From the NCBI GenBank assembly GCA_900322105.1, contig ONYV01000002.1:1-17540 (forward strand): a stretch of DNA of 17,540 bases, written 5' to 3'. Below are positions 1 through 6,835 of this stretch, in pieces. The notes below the pieces were generated by a model, which worked only from the letters and a program-made list of their open reading frames with translations, was not told the origin of the DNA and ran no database searches. The stretch is from an uncultured Eubacteriales bacterium. GTDB taxonomy: Bacteria; Bacillota; Clostridia; Oscillospirales; Acutalibacteraceae. How positions within the stretch are numbered: position 1 is the first letter of the stretch; the number at the start of each line of letters is the position of its first letter. A program made the translations under genes and the position numbers.

Positions 1-786
1 GTCAACATTCTTGGCAAGTTCCATGCTCTGGAAATCCGCATTGTCGGACAGTGCCAGATCAAAGCTCGGAGTAATGTCCAGCTCCGCCTTTGCGTTTTTG
101 AAAGAAAGCTCTAAAATATGACCGCCCTTTGTCTTGTCGTCGGAAATAAAGTGGAAGTGCCAGCCGGCAGCGTTCAGACCGCTCATATAATCGGGGCAGT
201 ACAGACCGACTACGGTACCTGCGATATTTTCATAATTAAATTCACGCTGGTCGGTTTCGAGCGCTTTGTCCAGTGTTTTATACGGCTTTTCCTGTTTCAG
301 TTCGCTGCGCACGAGCATCTTTTCAAACGTGCCGTTTACCTTGATCATATAGAACATATTCTTGCCTTTTTCGCTGACGGTCTTGTCCAGCGCAGACTTA
401 AAGGCAGCCATGTTTTCGATCTCTGTCATATCGACAGTCACATCGCTGTCAAAGAAGGTGACGTTTGAGAAAGGAACGGTTTCGGTGTCGGCTGCTTCCT
501 GCACGCTGCCGTCGCTGAGTGCCTGATACACCTTGCCGTCGAGGACGATCATTTCGCCGTTGACACCCTCAAACGTACCGATGCCGATATCGCCGTGAGT
601 TTTCAGGTCGCTGACGTTTATGATGCCGTCATAATAGCCTTGCGTGAGTGACTGCAGCAGCGCCACCTGATAGATGGTCTCCGTATCCTGCACAGGCGCG
701 GCAGGCGTTTGCGCAGGCTGCTGCGCACAGGCGGAAAGGGAAAGCAGCATGGCTGCTGCCAGCAGAACAGTTGCTCTTTTTTTCAT
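1..786 (-). CDS. budA: Exported acetolactate decarboxylase, lipoprotein form (partial, 3' end off window)
   Basis: Decarboxylates 2-acetolactate to acetoin. The reading frame is open from an ATG at 786 to base 1 with no stop (262 codons), so the C-terminal tail is missing. Residues 1-20 form a lipoprotein signal ending in the lipobox LSAC (Cys20), followed by a short Gln/Pro/Ala linker. The enzyme domain follows from about residue 37. It contains GDIGIGTFEGVNGEM, then RSELKQEKPYKTL, then GTVVGLYCPDYMSG and WHFHFISDD..GGH. The three zinc-ligand histidines are His210, His212 and His223; their spacing (2 and 11) equals that of the known ligands of the Brevibacillus enzyme. The start is set by AAGGAG ten bases upstream. 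Cytoplasmic ALDC is common, so the lipid-anchored export signal is notable, although secreted ALDCs are known. No acetolactate synthase gene is visible here. Family assignment is secure. Confidence 0.93.
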   Translation of the reverse strand, partial: MKKRATVLLAAAMLLSLSACAQQPAQTPAAPVQDTETIYQVALLQSLTQGYYDGIINVSDLKTHGDIGIGTFEGVNGEMIVLDGKVYQALSDGSVQEAADTETVPFSNVTFFDSDVTVDMTEIENMAAFKSALDKTVSEKGKNMFYMIKVNGTFEKMLVRSELKQEKPYKTLDKALETDQREFNYENIAGTVVGLYCPDYMSGLNAAGWHFHFISDDKTKGGHILELSFKNAKAELDITPSFDLALSDNADFQSMELAKNVD

Positions 787-836
787 TGTTTGATGTCTCC
801 TTTTTTTCAGGCTGTTACGCCTGCTTTTTGATGTCT

Positions 837-865
837 ATTATATCAGCTTACAAGCGGAATGTCAA
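837..865 (-). promoter_or_regulatory. Sigma-A promoter of budA
   Basis: Reading the minus strand, a perfect TTGACA (860-865) is separated by 17 bases from a perfect TATAAT (837-842), about 50 bases upstream of the budA start. A small hairpin (CAGGC/GCCTG, 808-823) lies in the leader just before the ribosome site. Confidence 0.88.
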
Positions 866-917
866 AAAGAAATGCATGAAATTTTCGACATTTCTCAGAG
901 GATGATCGGGGCGAAAA

Positions 918-983
918 AGAGACACAAAGCCCGGTGCAAAAGAGACAAGTAAGACGGTGCTTCGGAAGTTTCCGAGGAAGTCT
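918..983 (+). repeat. Truncated copy (right half, 66 bp) of the 163-bp hairpin element
   Basis: Matches the last 66 bases of the full copies at 15603-15765 and 17032-17194 without gaps. It starts at AGAGACAC and ends in TTTCCGAGGAAGTCT. The left half is absent, so this copy cannot form the complete hairpin. It lies between the divergent promoters of budA and of the 1113 gene, ending one base before the -35 box of the latter. Confidence 0.88.
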
Positions 984-984
984 A

Positions 985-1013
985 TTGCAAAAGCTAAAAA
1001 TAGCGGCTATAAT
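985..1013 (+). promoter_or_regulatory. Sigma-A promoter of the 1113-1574 gene
   Basis: TTGCAA (985-990), 17-base spacer, TATAAT (1008-1013), about 100 bases upstream of the start codon. The -35 box begins two bases after the end of the truncated hairpin element. Confidence 0.75.
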
Positions 1014-1112
1014 AAATGGTGTAATGGCATACAGCAGCCATGACAGACGGCTGCGGTCTATACTGACACATATCTATTCAACGATCCGAATATTTACAAG
1101 GAGATGATCGCT

Positions 1113-1574
1113 ATGCAGCAGATGCGGCTTTATGACACACTTTCGGTCGACTTTCCCGATGACATGAAATTGATGAGCAGAGCGGAGCTTGACACCTACT
1201 TTGGCAGAAACCGTGACCGCTACGGCTTTATCAACAAAGAGGATCATATGATCCTGACGTGGACAAGACAAAAAGGGCTGCTTTCTTTTCTGACAGACGC
1301 AAGATCGGTGGTGAACGGCGCTTATCAGACGATGAAGCACAATCTGCCCGAATTTCAAAAGGAAGCGGAAACGGAAATGACCGTTGCAGGACAAAAGGCG
1401 TGCGGCTACCGTTTTCAGTTCAAAGCAAAGAATAAGGATATATATCAGACAGGCAATGTTATGGCTTTTAAGTATCAGGGCGCTGTCTATGCCTGTGTGT
1501 TCTACACGCACACAGAGCTGTATCAGAAGAATTACCCGATCTATGAAGACGTTCTGAGATCTGCTCAATTCTGA
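1113..1574 (+). CDS. Hypothetical protein, 153 residues, possibly PsbP/Mog1-like fold
   Basis: No confident family. The first ATG (1104) directly abuts the Shine-Dalgarno AAGGAG (1098-1103), so the ATG at 1113, nine bases downstream of it, is the likelier start. The protein has no signal peptide or membrane helix and looks like a mixed alpha/beta domain. An N-terminal YDTLSVDFPDDMKLM strand region is followed by alternating strands (MILTWTRQKG, CGYRFQFKAK, VMAFKYQGAVYACVFYTH) and a C-terminal helix, YPIYEDVLRSAQF. This ending resembles small PsbP/DcrB/Mog1-type domains, where a last helix reads 'fe.il.Sf'. That comparison is an inference from pattern only. It has its own promoter and a shared terminator, so it is probably monocistronic. 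Confidence 0.75.
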   Translation: MQQMRLYDTLSVDFPDDMKLMSRAELDTYFGRNRDRYGFINKEDHMILTWTRQKGLLSFLTDARSVVNGAYQTMKHNLPEFQKEAETEMTVAGQKACGYRFQFKAKNKDIYQTGNVMAFKYQGAVYACVFYTHTELYQKNYPIYEDVLRSAQF

Positions 1575-1617
1575 ATGTCAGAAACAGCGTTTTTGTAAAG
1601 TATATATCCTGCCGCAG

Positions 1618-1654
1618 AAAAAAGCACCCGAAGATATCTTTCGGGTGCTTTTTT
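1618..1654. terminator. Bidirectional intrinsic terminator between convergent genes
   Basis: AAAAAAGCACCCGAA pairs with TTTCGGGTGCTTTTTT around a short loop. The T-run at one end serves the plus-strand 1113 gene and the A-run serves the minus-strand phosphatase gene ending at 1676. Confidence 0.9.
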
Positions 1655-1675
1655 GTGTGTGATCGGAACGAGATA

Positions 1676-2842
1676 TTATGCTGCATTCGGAACAGACGGT
1701 TCGTCTGCGCTGACAAAGCTCGTCTTGACAGCCTTGTCGCCGTAGATGGTCGCAAAATCATTTTTCATGGAAACGGTCTCAAAACCTAATTTTTTGCAGT
1801 CCTCCGCAAAGGAAGCCGCAACGTCCGGCTTGCCGTAATCGCGCTCTGTGTCGTCACAAAGCAGCATATAGGCTTTGCCGCCGTTCTGAACGGTGTATTC
1901 ACCCATAGCAAGGTCGCCGCTGCTGTTGCCGAAAGCGATGATGGGTTTCTGACCGATAAAGTTTACGATGCTGACGACCTTGCCCATTTTCAAGTTCTTG
2001 AAGGTCATATCACCGCCATAGATCACCTTGTCGCTTTCCTGATAGGTATAATCTCTTGCGGCTGTATCGCCCTGACCGGGCGCTGTCAGAGAGAACTGTG
2101 TGCCGATGATCTGATATGGCGGCACCCACTGACCGATGATGTCTTTCCAAAGTTCTCTGAGCATATTGGTCTCTGCGCCGCTGACGACAAATACCTTGAA
2201 ATCGTTTTCGGAGAGGTACTGTATCATGGATACCATCGGGCGGTAGTATCCGTCTGCGTATGTCATTCCGTCAAAGCCTGCTGCCGGTTTTTGCAGGAAC
2301 TTGTGGAAATACTCTCTCATCTCTTCCACGGTAAAGCCCTTGAAGGCGTCTGCTAAGATCAGACCGGAAGAACGGGGCGCTTTTGGCGCTTCTTCGCCGC
2401 TGAGGAGCGCTTTTTCAAGAGCGGTGACATATTCCTTGTCCTCGGCAGGCGCATTGTAGGTGTCGTCATGCGCCACACGCTCTATCATCAGGCACTGGTC
2501 GATATAGGTCGGGAACAGTTCGCCGAACAGAGTGCCGTCCGAATCAAATACGGCGATCCTGTCTTCAGGCGCAACGTATTTGTCGGAGCTTTCGTCTGTG
2601 ACGGCTGCCACATAATCCTTGACAGACTTTGCAACAGCGGAATCGTCTGTCCAGTACTCCAATTTCGGAGCGGCTTTTTCAGGCTCGGCGTCAGATGTTT
2701 TAACGGACGTTTCGTCAGAGGCGGCAGCGATAGACGTGTCGGATGCGGTGTCTTTGGCAGGTTCTGTTTTTGCTGTGCTGCAGGCGGATGCCGAAAGCAT
2801 CAGGCACATGGCAGCGACCAGCGCAAATAATCTTTTTTTCAT
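1676..2842 (-). CDS. HAD-superfamily phosphatase lipoprotein (SerB-like)
   Basis: A predicted extracytoplasmic phosphohydrolase, lipid-anchored to the outer face of the membrane; the substrate is not deducible. With the ATG at 2842 the protein has 388 residues. The signal ends in SASAC (Cys21), then an acidic Ser/Thr/Ala linker runs to about residue 60. HAD motif I is AVFDSDGTLFGE (nucleophile Asp100, acid/base Asp102). Motif II is VFVVSGAE (Ser221). A Lys in KNLKMGK (about 286) fits motif III, and IIAFGNSSGDLAM (Asp310) is motif IV. Proteins of this architecture are often named phosphoserine phosphatase-like. A GTG at 2869 would extend the frame by nine residues, but AAGGGAG about ten bases before 2842 favours the shorter start. 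A 25-codon leader ORF lies directly upstream. Confidence 0.88.
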   Translation of the reverse strand: MKKRLFALVAAMCLMLSASACSTAKTEPAKDTASDTSIAAASDETSVKTSDAEPEKAAPKLEYWTDDSAVAKSVKDYVAAVTDESSDKYVAPEDRIAVFDSDGTLFGELFPTYIDQCLMIERVAHDDTYNAPAEDKEYVTALEKALLSGEEAPKAPRSSGLILADAFKGFTVEEMREYFHKFLQKPAAGFDGMTYADGYYRPMVSMIQYLSENDFKVFVVSGAETNMLRELWKDIIGQWVPPYQIIGTQFSLTAPGQGDTAARDYTYQESDKVIYGGDMTFKNLKMGKVVSIVNFIGQKPIIAFGNSSGDLAMGEYTVQNGGKAYMLLCDDTERDYGKPDVAASFAEDCKKLGFETVSMKNDFATIYGDKAVKTSFVSADEPSVPNAA

Positions 2843-2865
2843 GATAAAAAATCTCCCTTCGTATT

Positions 2866-2943
2866 TCACGTTTGATATTTGTACAGCGTGTTTCGTGTTT
2901 TTGGAAAACGCTGTAAAGTGCGCCCCACAGCGGACTTTTTCAT
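2866..2943 (-). CDS. Candidate 25-residue leader peptide upstream of the phosphatase lipoprotein
   Basis: ATG (2943) is preceded five bases away by AAGGAGG, a stronger ribosome site than that of the main gene. The peptide is short and basic (MKKSAVGRTLQRF, then PKTRNTLYKYQT). Its TGA stop overlaps an in-frame GTG of the phosphatase frame (GTGA). It lies between the promoter at 2971-2999 and the phosphatase start at 2842, so it must be on the same transcript. It could be a translation-coupling leader, a regulatory uORF or a microprotein. No family is recognised. Confidence 0.45.
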   Translation of the reverse strand: MKKSAVGRTLQRFPKTRNTLYKYQT

Positions 2944-2970
2944 TTTTAACCTCCTTCTTTTTTCTTTCAT

Positions 2971-2999
2971 ATTATAGATGATTGAAAACAGAATTACAA
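2971..2999 (-). promoter_or_regulatory. Sigma-A promoter of the phosphatase operon
   Basis: Minus strand: TTGTAA (2994-2999), 17-base spacer, TATAAT (2971-2976). It lies upstream of the leader peptide and its AAGGAGG site. Confidence 0.75.
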
Positions 3000-3059
3000 T
3001 AACCAATCGGAAAGTTTTTTTGACGCATTCAAAACCCCCGAATACATCAAAAGGTCAGC

Positions 3060-3088
3060 TTGTAAAATAGGGGGAGGGGTGGTACAAT
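3060..3088 (+). promoter_or_regulatory. Sigma-A promoter of the mscS-family gene
   Basis: TTGTAA (3060-3065), a G-rich 17-base spacer, TACAAT (3083-3088); about 30 bases before the start codon. It diverges from the phosphatase promoter. Confidence 0.72.
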
Positions 3089-3118
3089 ATATAGAAAAAC
3101 GCAAAGGATGTTGAGAAC

Positions 3119-3949
3119 ATGGACGAGAGCTTATGGAATGAACTGATGCAGGCGGCGTTTCGGTTTGATCCGGACAGACTGTGGAAAAGCGGGATCGCTG
3201 TGCTGCTGATGATAGCGGTGCTGATCGCAATGCGCGTTGCTTTTAAGGCGTTCAAAAAACGGTCGCACATCGGCAGTGACGTGAAAAAGTACCATTTCTT
3301 TCTGACTGCCTACCGCATTATGAAAGTGTTTGTCATCATCACGGCAGTGATGGGCATTCTGAGCATCAACGGCGTCAATGTCACCTCATTTTCGATGCTG
3401 TTCGGTGTGTTCGCCGCCATGATCGTGTTCGCCGTCAAGGATTCCTTTCAGGATATTTTCGCAGGCTTTACCATTATGCTGGATAAGTATTTCAGCGTGG
3501 GCGATGCGGTGGAATATGAAGGGAAAGACGGCGTGGTGGTGTCTTTTACGATACGCACCACAAAGATCGAATTTTTAGATGACCGTTCTGTCATGTCCAT
3601 CTCGAACCGCCATATCACCAAGATCAAGAAGCTGACGCATTTGGTAGATATCGACATTCCGCTTTCCTATGAGCTGGACAGAAAGACCGCTTTTTCGGTG
3701 CTGTCGTCTGTGTGCGAAAAGATCAAAGCCATCAGCGGCATAGAGGACTGTCAGTTCAAAGGAACGCAGAGCTTTTCGGAATACGCCGTGATCTATAAGC
3801 TGCGCTTTTTCTGCGAACCGAACGACCGTCCCGATATCAGACGGGAAGTGATGAAAACGATACAGGACGGACTGAATGAAGCGGAGATCCGTATCCCCTA
3901 CCGTCAGATCGAGATCCGTACATACGATCAAGGTCACATTCAGCAGTGA
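3119..3949 (+). CDS. Small-conductance mechanosensitive channel (MscS family)
   Basis: A 276-residue membrane protein expected to form a heptameric pressure-release channel. Three hydrophobic segments are visible (about 24-41, 66-84 and 91-121). The last is the pore-lining helix and reads FGVFAAMIVFAVKDSFQDIFAG, with the small-residue packing and Q/D before an F-x-x-G turn typical of the family. The beta domain follows: DKYFSVGDAVEYEGKDGVV, IRTTKIEFLDDRSVMSISN. A C-terminal alpha/beta domain ends the protein at the usual length. The upstream helices are minimal, so this is the short MscS type rather than the large MscK/MscM type. It is transcribed alone. An 8-bp inverted repeat (GAGCGTTT/AAACGCTC, 3948-3993) follows the stop but lacks a T-run. 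Confidence 0.92.
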   Translation: MDESLWNELMQAAFRFDPDRLWKSGIAVLLMIAVLIAMRVAFKAFKKRSHIGSDVKKYHFFLTAYRIMKVFVIITAVMGILSINGVNVTSFSMLFGVFAAMIVFAVKDSFQDIFAGFTIMLDKYFSVGDAVEYEGKDGVVVSFTIRTTKIEFLDDRSVMSISNRHITKIKKLTHLVDIDIPLSYELDRKTAFSVLSSVCEKIKAISGIEDCQFKGTQSFSEYAVIYKLRFFCEPNDRPDIRREVMKTIQDGLNEAEIRIPYRQIEIRTYDQGHIQQ

Positions 3950-4019
3950 GCGTTTTCAGAAACGTTACCTTTGTAAAAAAACTGTAAACGCTCTTGCCCA
4001 AATAATTGCCAAAACTCAC

Positions 4020-4049
4020 TTTACAAAATATACCAAATGACTATATAAT
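4020..4049 (+). promoter_or_regulatory. Promoter of the DHHW lipoprotein gene
   Basis: TTTACA (4020-4025) and TATAAT (4044-4049), spacing 18; shifting the -35 by one base (TTACAA) gives 17. Confidence 0.7.
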
Positions 4050-4071
4050 AATAGCACAGCAATAGCACAGC
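4050..4071 (+). repeat. Tandem 11-bp duplication at the transcription start region
   Basis: AATAGCACAGC occurs twice back to back, starting one base after the -10 box of the DHHW lipoprotein promoter. It could be a direct-repeat operator or a slippage duplication in the early transcribed region. Confidence 0.7.
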
Positions 4072-4119
4072 GCACCACCCTCATATTACTTTCAAAACAA
4101 AGCAAAGGAGTTAAAAACG

Positions 4120-5307
4120 ATGAAAAGAACCATACTCATAATGTTAGCAGCACTGCTTTGCGTCAGCAGCCTTGCAGGATGCAGCAGCAGTCAGCAGACT
4201 TCTTCCCCTGCTTCACAGACTGCTTCCGAAACGTCCGTTCCTGTCAAGGACGACGAGCCTTCCAAAGCGGAAACACCGTCCTCTGCCGATACGCAGTCTT
4301 CTGAAGAAACACCTGCCCCACAGCCTTCAAAGCAGGAACAGCCGTCTGAAGAAGCGTCCGAGGACGACACAGAAGTAACGGAGGAAAACGGCGTTATCGT
4401 TGTGCATCAGAACGGTCATTACAGAGCGCTGGAGCTGTTTGGCGGCGGCACGGGCAACGCTTATGTGTCAGCCCTCACTGAACTGCGCTCTCAGCTTGAC
4501 GGCAGCATCCGCATCTATTCTATGATCGACCCTCTGCCGTGCGCTTTCTATCTGCCCGAGGAATACAGCGAATATTCTGTCGATCAGAAGGAGAGCTTTG
4601 ACGATATCGCGTCCCGTCTGGACAGCGGCATCACGACCGTAGACGCATATTCTGCGCTGCAGCAGCATACCTCCGAAAACATCTACTGCCGCACCGACCA
4701 CCACTGGATGCCGCTCGGCGCTTTTTATGCCGCAGAAGCCTTTGCAGGCGCTGCAGGCGTTCCTTTCAAGTCCCTTGACACCTTCCGTTCGGAAACCATT
4801 CCCGGCTTTGTCGGAACGATGTATGCGTTTACAGACGGCGATATCAATATCAAAAACGATCCCGAAGATTTTATCTACTATGTCCCCGACAACTATCCCG
4901 ACTGCAAGACCGATTTCTATGATACCTCCTTCAATTTCGATTATACAGGCAGCTACTTCAAGGAAGTCGGTGATCCGCAGTCCAACGCTTACCTGACCTT
5001 TTTCGGCGGCGATGAACAGATCGTGAAGATCCGCACAAATGTCAAAAACGGCAGAAAACTCATGGTCGTCAAGGACAGCTACGGCAATGCCATCCCCGGC
5101 AACCTGATGAATTCCTTTGAAGAGATCTATATTGCCGATATGCGGTATTTTAATCCGAATTTAGTGGATTTCATCAACACGATGGGCGTCACGGACGTAC
5201 TCTTTACGATGGCGACCTTCTCAGCCTTCGGCGCCAATGCCGACAACCTGTCCGAGATGATCTCTCAGGCAAAGGGCAATGAGATCGTTGACCATTATGC
5301 AGACTAA
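4120..5307 (+). CDS. DHHW-family lipoprotein (SGNH/AlgX-like)
   Basis: A 395-residue surface lipoprotein. The signal ends in LAGC (Cys21); residues 22-90 are a low-complexity Ser/Thr/Pro/Glu linker. The globular part carries YCRTDHHWMPLGAFYA, the hallmark DHHW motif (Asp193, His194, His195, Trp196), and later LMVVKDSYGNA with Ser320. By analogy with AlgX/AlgJ, Asp193, His195 and Ser320 would form the catalytic triad of an SGNH-type esterase or O-acetyltransferase acting on an extracellular polymer. Family relatives often accompany an MBOAT acyltransferase; none is in this window, so the acyl donor and substrate are unknown. The start has AAAGGAG at good spacing. It has its own promoter, and the downstream region is degenerate. 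Confidence 0.9.
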   Translation: MKRTILIMLAALLCVSSLAGCSSSQQTSSPASQTASETSVPVKDDEPSKAETPSSADTQSSEETPAPQPSKQEQPSEEASEDDTEVTEENGVIVVHQNGHYRALELFGGGTGNAYVSALTELRSQLDGSIRIYSMIDPLPCAFYLPEEYSEYSVDQKESFDDIASRLDSGITTVDAYSALQQHTSENIYCRTDHHWMPLGAFYAAEAFAGAAGVPFKSLDTFRSETIPGFVGTMYAFTDGDINIKNDPEDFIYYVPDNYPDCKTDFYDTSFNFDYTGSYFKEVGDPQSNAYLTFFGGDEQIVKIRTNVKNGRKLMVVKDSYGNAIPGNLMNSFEEIYIADMRYFNPNLVDFINTMGVTDVLFTMATFSAFGANADNLSEMISQAKGNEIVDHYAD

Positions 5308-5369
5308 GGCTCCCCTGCATAAAGCAAGCCTTTCGGCTTAGCAAACGAAGTGAGCGTAAGCGGGGGTAG
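5306..5369. repeat. GC-rich inverted-repeat unit after the DHHW gene
   Basis: The arms CCCCTGC and GCGGGGG enclose a second small hairpin, AAGCC-TTTC-GGCTT, and the palindromic-looking stretch AACGAAGTGAGCG. There is no coding frame and no T-run, so it is not a convincing terminator. It resembles intergenic palindromic units common in clostridial genomes, but no second copy is visible here. Confidence 0.4.
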
Positions 5370-5510
5370 TTGACGCCTGACAGTCTGTACGCTGCAAGGC
5401 TCAGCTTTCAGGACGGTACGGCTGTCACGGGGCTGATCGTTGCCGTGGTGTGTATTGCGGTGTTTACGTATCTTACTGTTTTTATGGTCAATAAACGGGA
5501 TATCAAATAA
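5370..5510 (+). pseudogene. 3' remnant of an ABC-2-type transporter permease
   Basis: A 46-codon frame immediately after a TAG reads LTPDSLYAARLSF, QDGTAVTG, then one hydrophobic helix LIVAVVCIAVFTYLTVFMV and the tail NKRDIK before TAA. A final membrane helix followed by a basic 'x(K/R)RDI' ending is characteristic of ABC-2 permease C-termini. No upstream part of the gene, ribosome site or partner ATPase is present; the DHHW stop and the GC-rich repeat lie directly before it. It is interpreted as the surviving end of a deleted gene. Assignment rests on a short segment, so only moderate confidence. Confidence 0.5.
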
Positions 5511-5579
5511 CATATACAAAATCACTGAAAAAATGCCGCAAAATTCTATGCTTTTTATAGAAAAGGTGTTGTTTTGCTA

Positions 5580-5608
5580 TTGACAGCGGCAGAAAAACAT
5601 GATAATAT
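5580..5608 (+). promoter_or_regulatory. Promoter of the microprotein / BI-1-like operon
   Basis: Perfect TTGACA (5580-5585), 17-base spacer, TAATAT (5603-5608). Confidence 0.75.
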
Positions 5609-5619
5609 ATATTCAACGA

Positions 5620-5641
5620 GTTAATTACTATAGTAATTAAC
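5620..5641. promoter_or_regulatory. Perfect 22-bp palindrome, probable operator
   Basis: GTTAATTACTA is followed directly by its exact reverse complement, with no spacer. It starts 12 bases after the -10 box, so it covers the expected transcription start and first bases of the message. Such a perfect palindrome at this place fits the binding site of a dimeric repressor; the regulator is not in the window. Confidence 0.65.
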
Positions 5642-5665
5642 AAATAACAAGAGGACGTGATCGCC

Positions 5666-5833
5666 ATGCATCGTACAAGAAAAAGACCGTCAAGCCCTGT
5701 TTTGCTGATCGCTTTTTTGGCAAGCGTTGTGTTGGTCGGCGTTTTTACCTTTTCCCTTGCATCCGAAGGCAAACTGAATCTGTTTGCCGAACGTCCTTCT
5801 GATATGACACCATATATCAGTTATGAAAGCTGA
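5666..5833 (+). CDS. Single-pass membrane microprotein, 55 residues
   Basis: The ATG at 5666 has AGAGGA about ten bases upstream. The protein starts with a basic cytoplasmic end (MHRTRKRPSS), has one hydrophobic helix (about residues 11-31, PVLLIAFLASVVLVGVFTF), then a polar tail (SLASEGKLNLFAERPSD, MTPYISYES). The helix could be an anchor or an uncleaved signal. It is below common length cut-offs and would usually be missed. It lies behind a strong promoter and the palindrome, 32 bases before the BI-1-like gene, so the two are probably co-transcribed. No family recognised. Confidence 0.65.
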   Translation: MHRTRKRPSSPVLLIAFLASVVLVGVFTFSLASEGKLNLFAERPSDMTPYISYES

Positions 5834-5865
5834 ACATATACTGCTTTTGACAAGGAGGTATCATT

Positions 5866-6741
5866 ATGAATAACAATCAGCCAAGAACAAATTACGGAGG
5901 TTCTTTCTTCCGGGCAAATCCTGTGATGAACCGTGTCACAAAGATCACCGAACGAGGCGCAGAGGGCAGCCGTGCCGGCTACGGCGGCGTTGCGATGAAA
6001 ACAGGATTCTTCCTGCTGATGACCGTTGTCGGTGTGATCGGATATTTAGTTGCTCAGATCACGGTCTTTCAGTATCAGCCGCAGATCGAAGGTTTGAATT
6101 ACAAAGGCTTTGAGTTTGCGCTCTCCATGCCGCAGGCGATGACGCTGGGCGCTGCAGCAATCGTTGCGATCGTTGCGCAGCTGTTAGCCGCATTTGTTCC
6201 CGTAACGATCCCCGTGACGGGTACAATCTATTCGCTTTCTCAGGGCGTGATCATTTCCTGTCTGGTCTTTACCATTCTCGGCGGCAAAAATCATATGGAG
6301 CATCTCGGATTGCTGGCACTTGCCATCACCATTATCGTTGTCGTCACTATGGCATTTCTTTATGCCAAAGGCATCATCAAAGTCACGCAGAAGTTCAGGA
6401 CGATCCTGACAACGCTGGCGCTCTCTATGCTGGGCATTTCGCTCGTTTCTCTGATCTGTGCCTTTATCCCCGGCGTCAATGTGTTCGTTCACAGCATTCT
6501 CGGCAATTTCTGGGTATCCATCGGTCTTGCGCTGCTCTCTATCATCATAACCACCTTGTTTATGATCTCTGAATTTGCCGCTGTAACGCAAATGGTTGAG
6601 AATCAGGTGCCGTCAAAATATGAATGGAACGCCGCATTCGGTCTGGCATTCTCCATCCTGTGGCTCTACGTTAAGATCCTGGATATCATCATCCAGATCG
6701 TCGGACGCTCCAACCGCAGCAGCGGCGGCAGAAGCAGATAA
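5866..6741 (+). CDS. Bax inhibitor-1/YccA-like membrane protein
   Basis: A 291-residue protein with about seven membrane helices (roughly 44-66, 92-112, 122-139, 147-167, 182-202, 212-238, 255-280). The N-terminus carries SFFRANPVMNRVTK and a Gly-rich RGAEGSRAGYGG, and the last helix reads KYEWNAAFGLAFSILWLYVKILDII. Both resemble the BaxI_1 (YccA-related) group, in which an 'NPv' start and a C-terminal 'YEWYAAFGLLVTLVWLY' segment recur. The conserved acidic residue of the final helix would be Asp273. BI-1 homologues are calcium-leak channels or interact with membrane proteases; the role in this organism is unknown. AAGGAGG precedes the start. Confidence 0.85.
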   Translation: MNNNQPRTNYGGSFFRANPVMNRVTKITERGAEGSRAGYGGVAMKTGFFLLMTVVGVIGYLVAQITVFQYQPQIEGLNYKGFEFALSMPQAMTLGAAAIVAIVAQLLAAFVPVTIPVTGTIYSLSQGVIISCLVFTILGGKNHMEHLGLLALAITIIVVVTMAFLYAKGIIKVTQKFRTILTTLALSMLGISLVSLICAFIPGVNVFVHSILGNFWVSIGLALLSIIITTLFMISEFAAVTQMVENQVPSKYEWNAAFGLAFSILWLYVKILDIIIQIVGRSNRSSGGRSR

Positions 6742-6774
6742 CACGCTTACTCCATCACCAACCTTTCAAATAAC

Positions 6775-6817
6775 AAAAACCGGCTGCTTCCTGTCACAAG
6801 GCGGCAGTCGGTTTTTG
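6775..6817. terminator. Bidirectional intrinsic terminator
   Basis: AAAAACCGGCTGC pairs with GCAGTCGGTTTTT (one mismatch/wobble) around a loop. It serves the BI-1-like gene on plus and the alkD-family gene on minus. Confidence 0.82.
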
Positions 6818-6835
6818 TTGTTGTGTGAAGCACTG

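Noticed and set aside
118..468. 116-codon plus-strand frame
   Set aside because: It is antisense to budA, whose catalytic motifs are clear.
3948..3993. 8-bp inverted repeat after the mscS-family gene as a terminator
   Set aside because: The loop is about 30 bases and no T-run follows; it may be chance.
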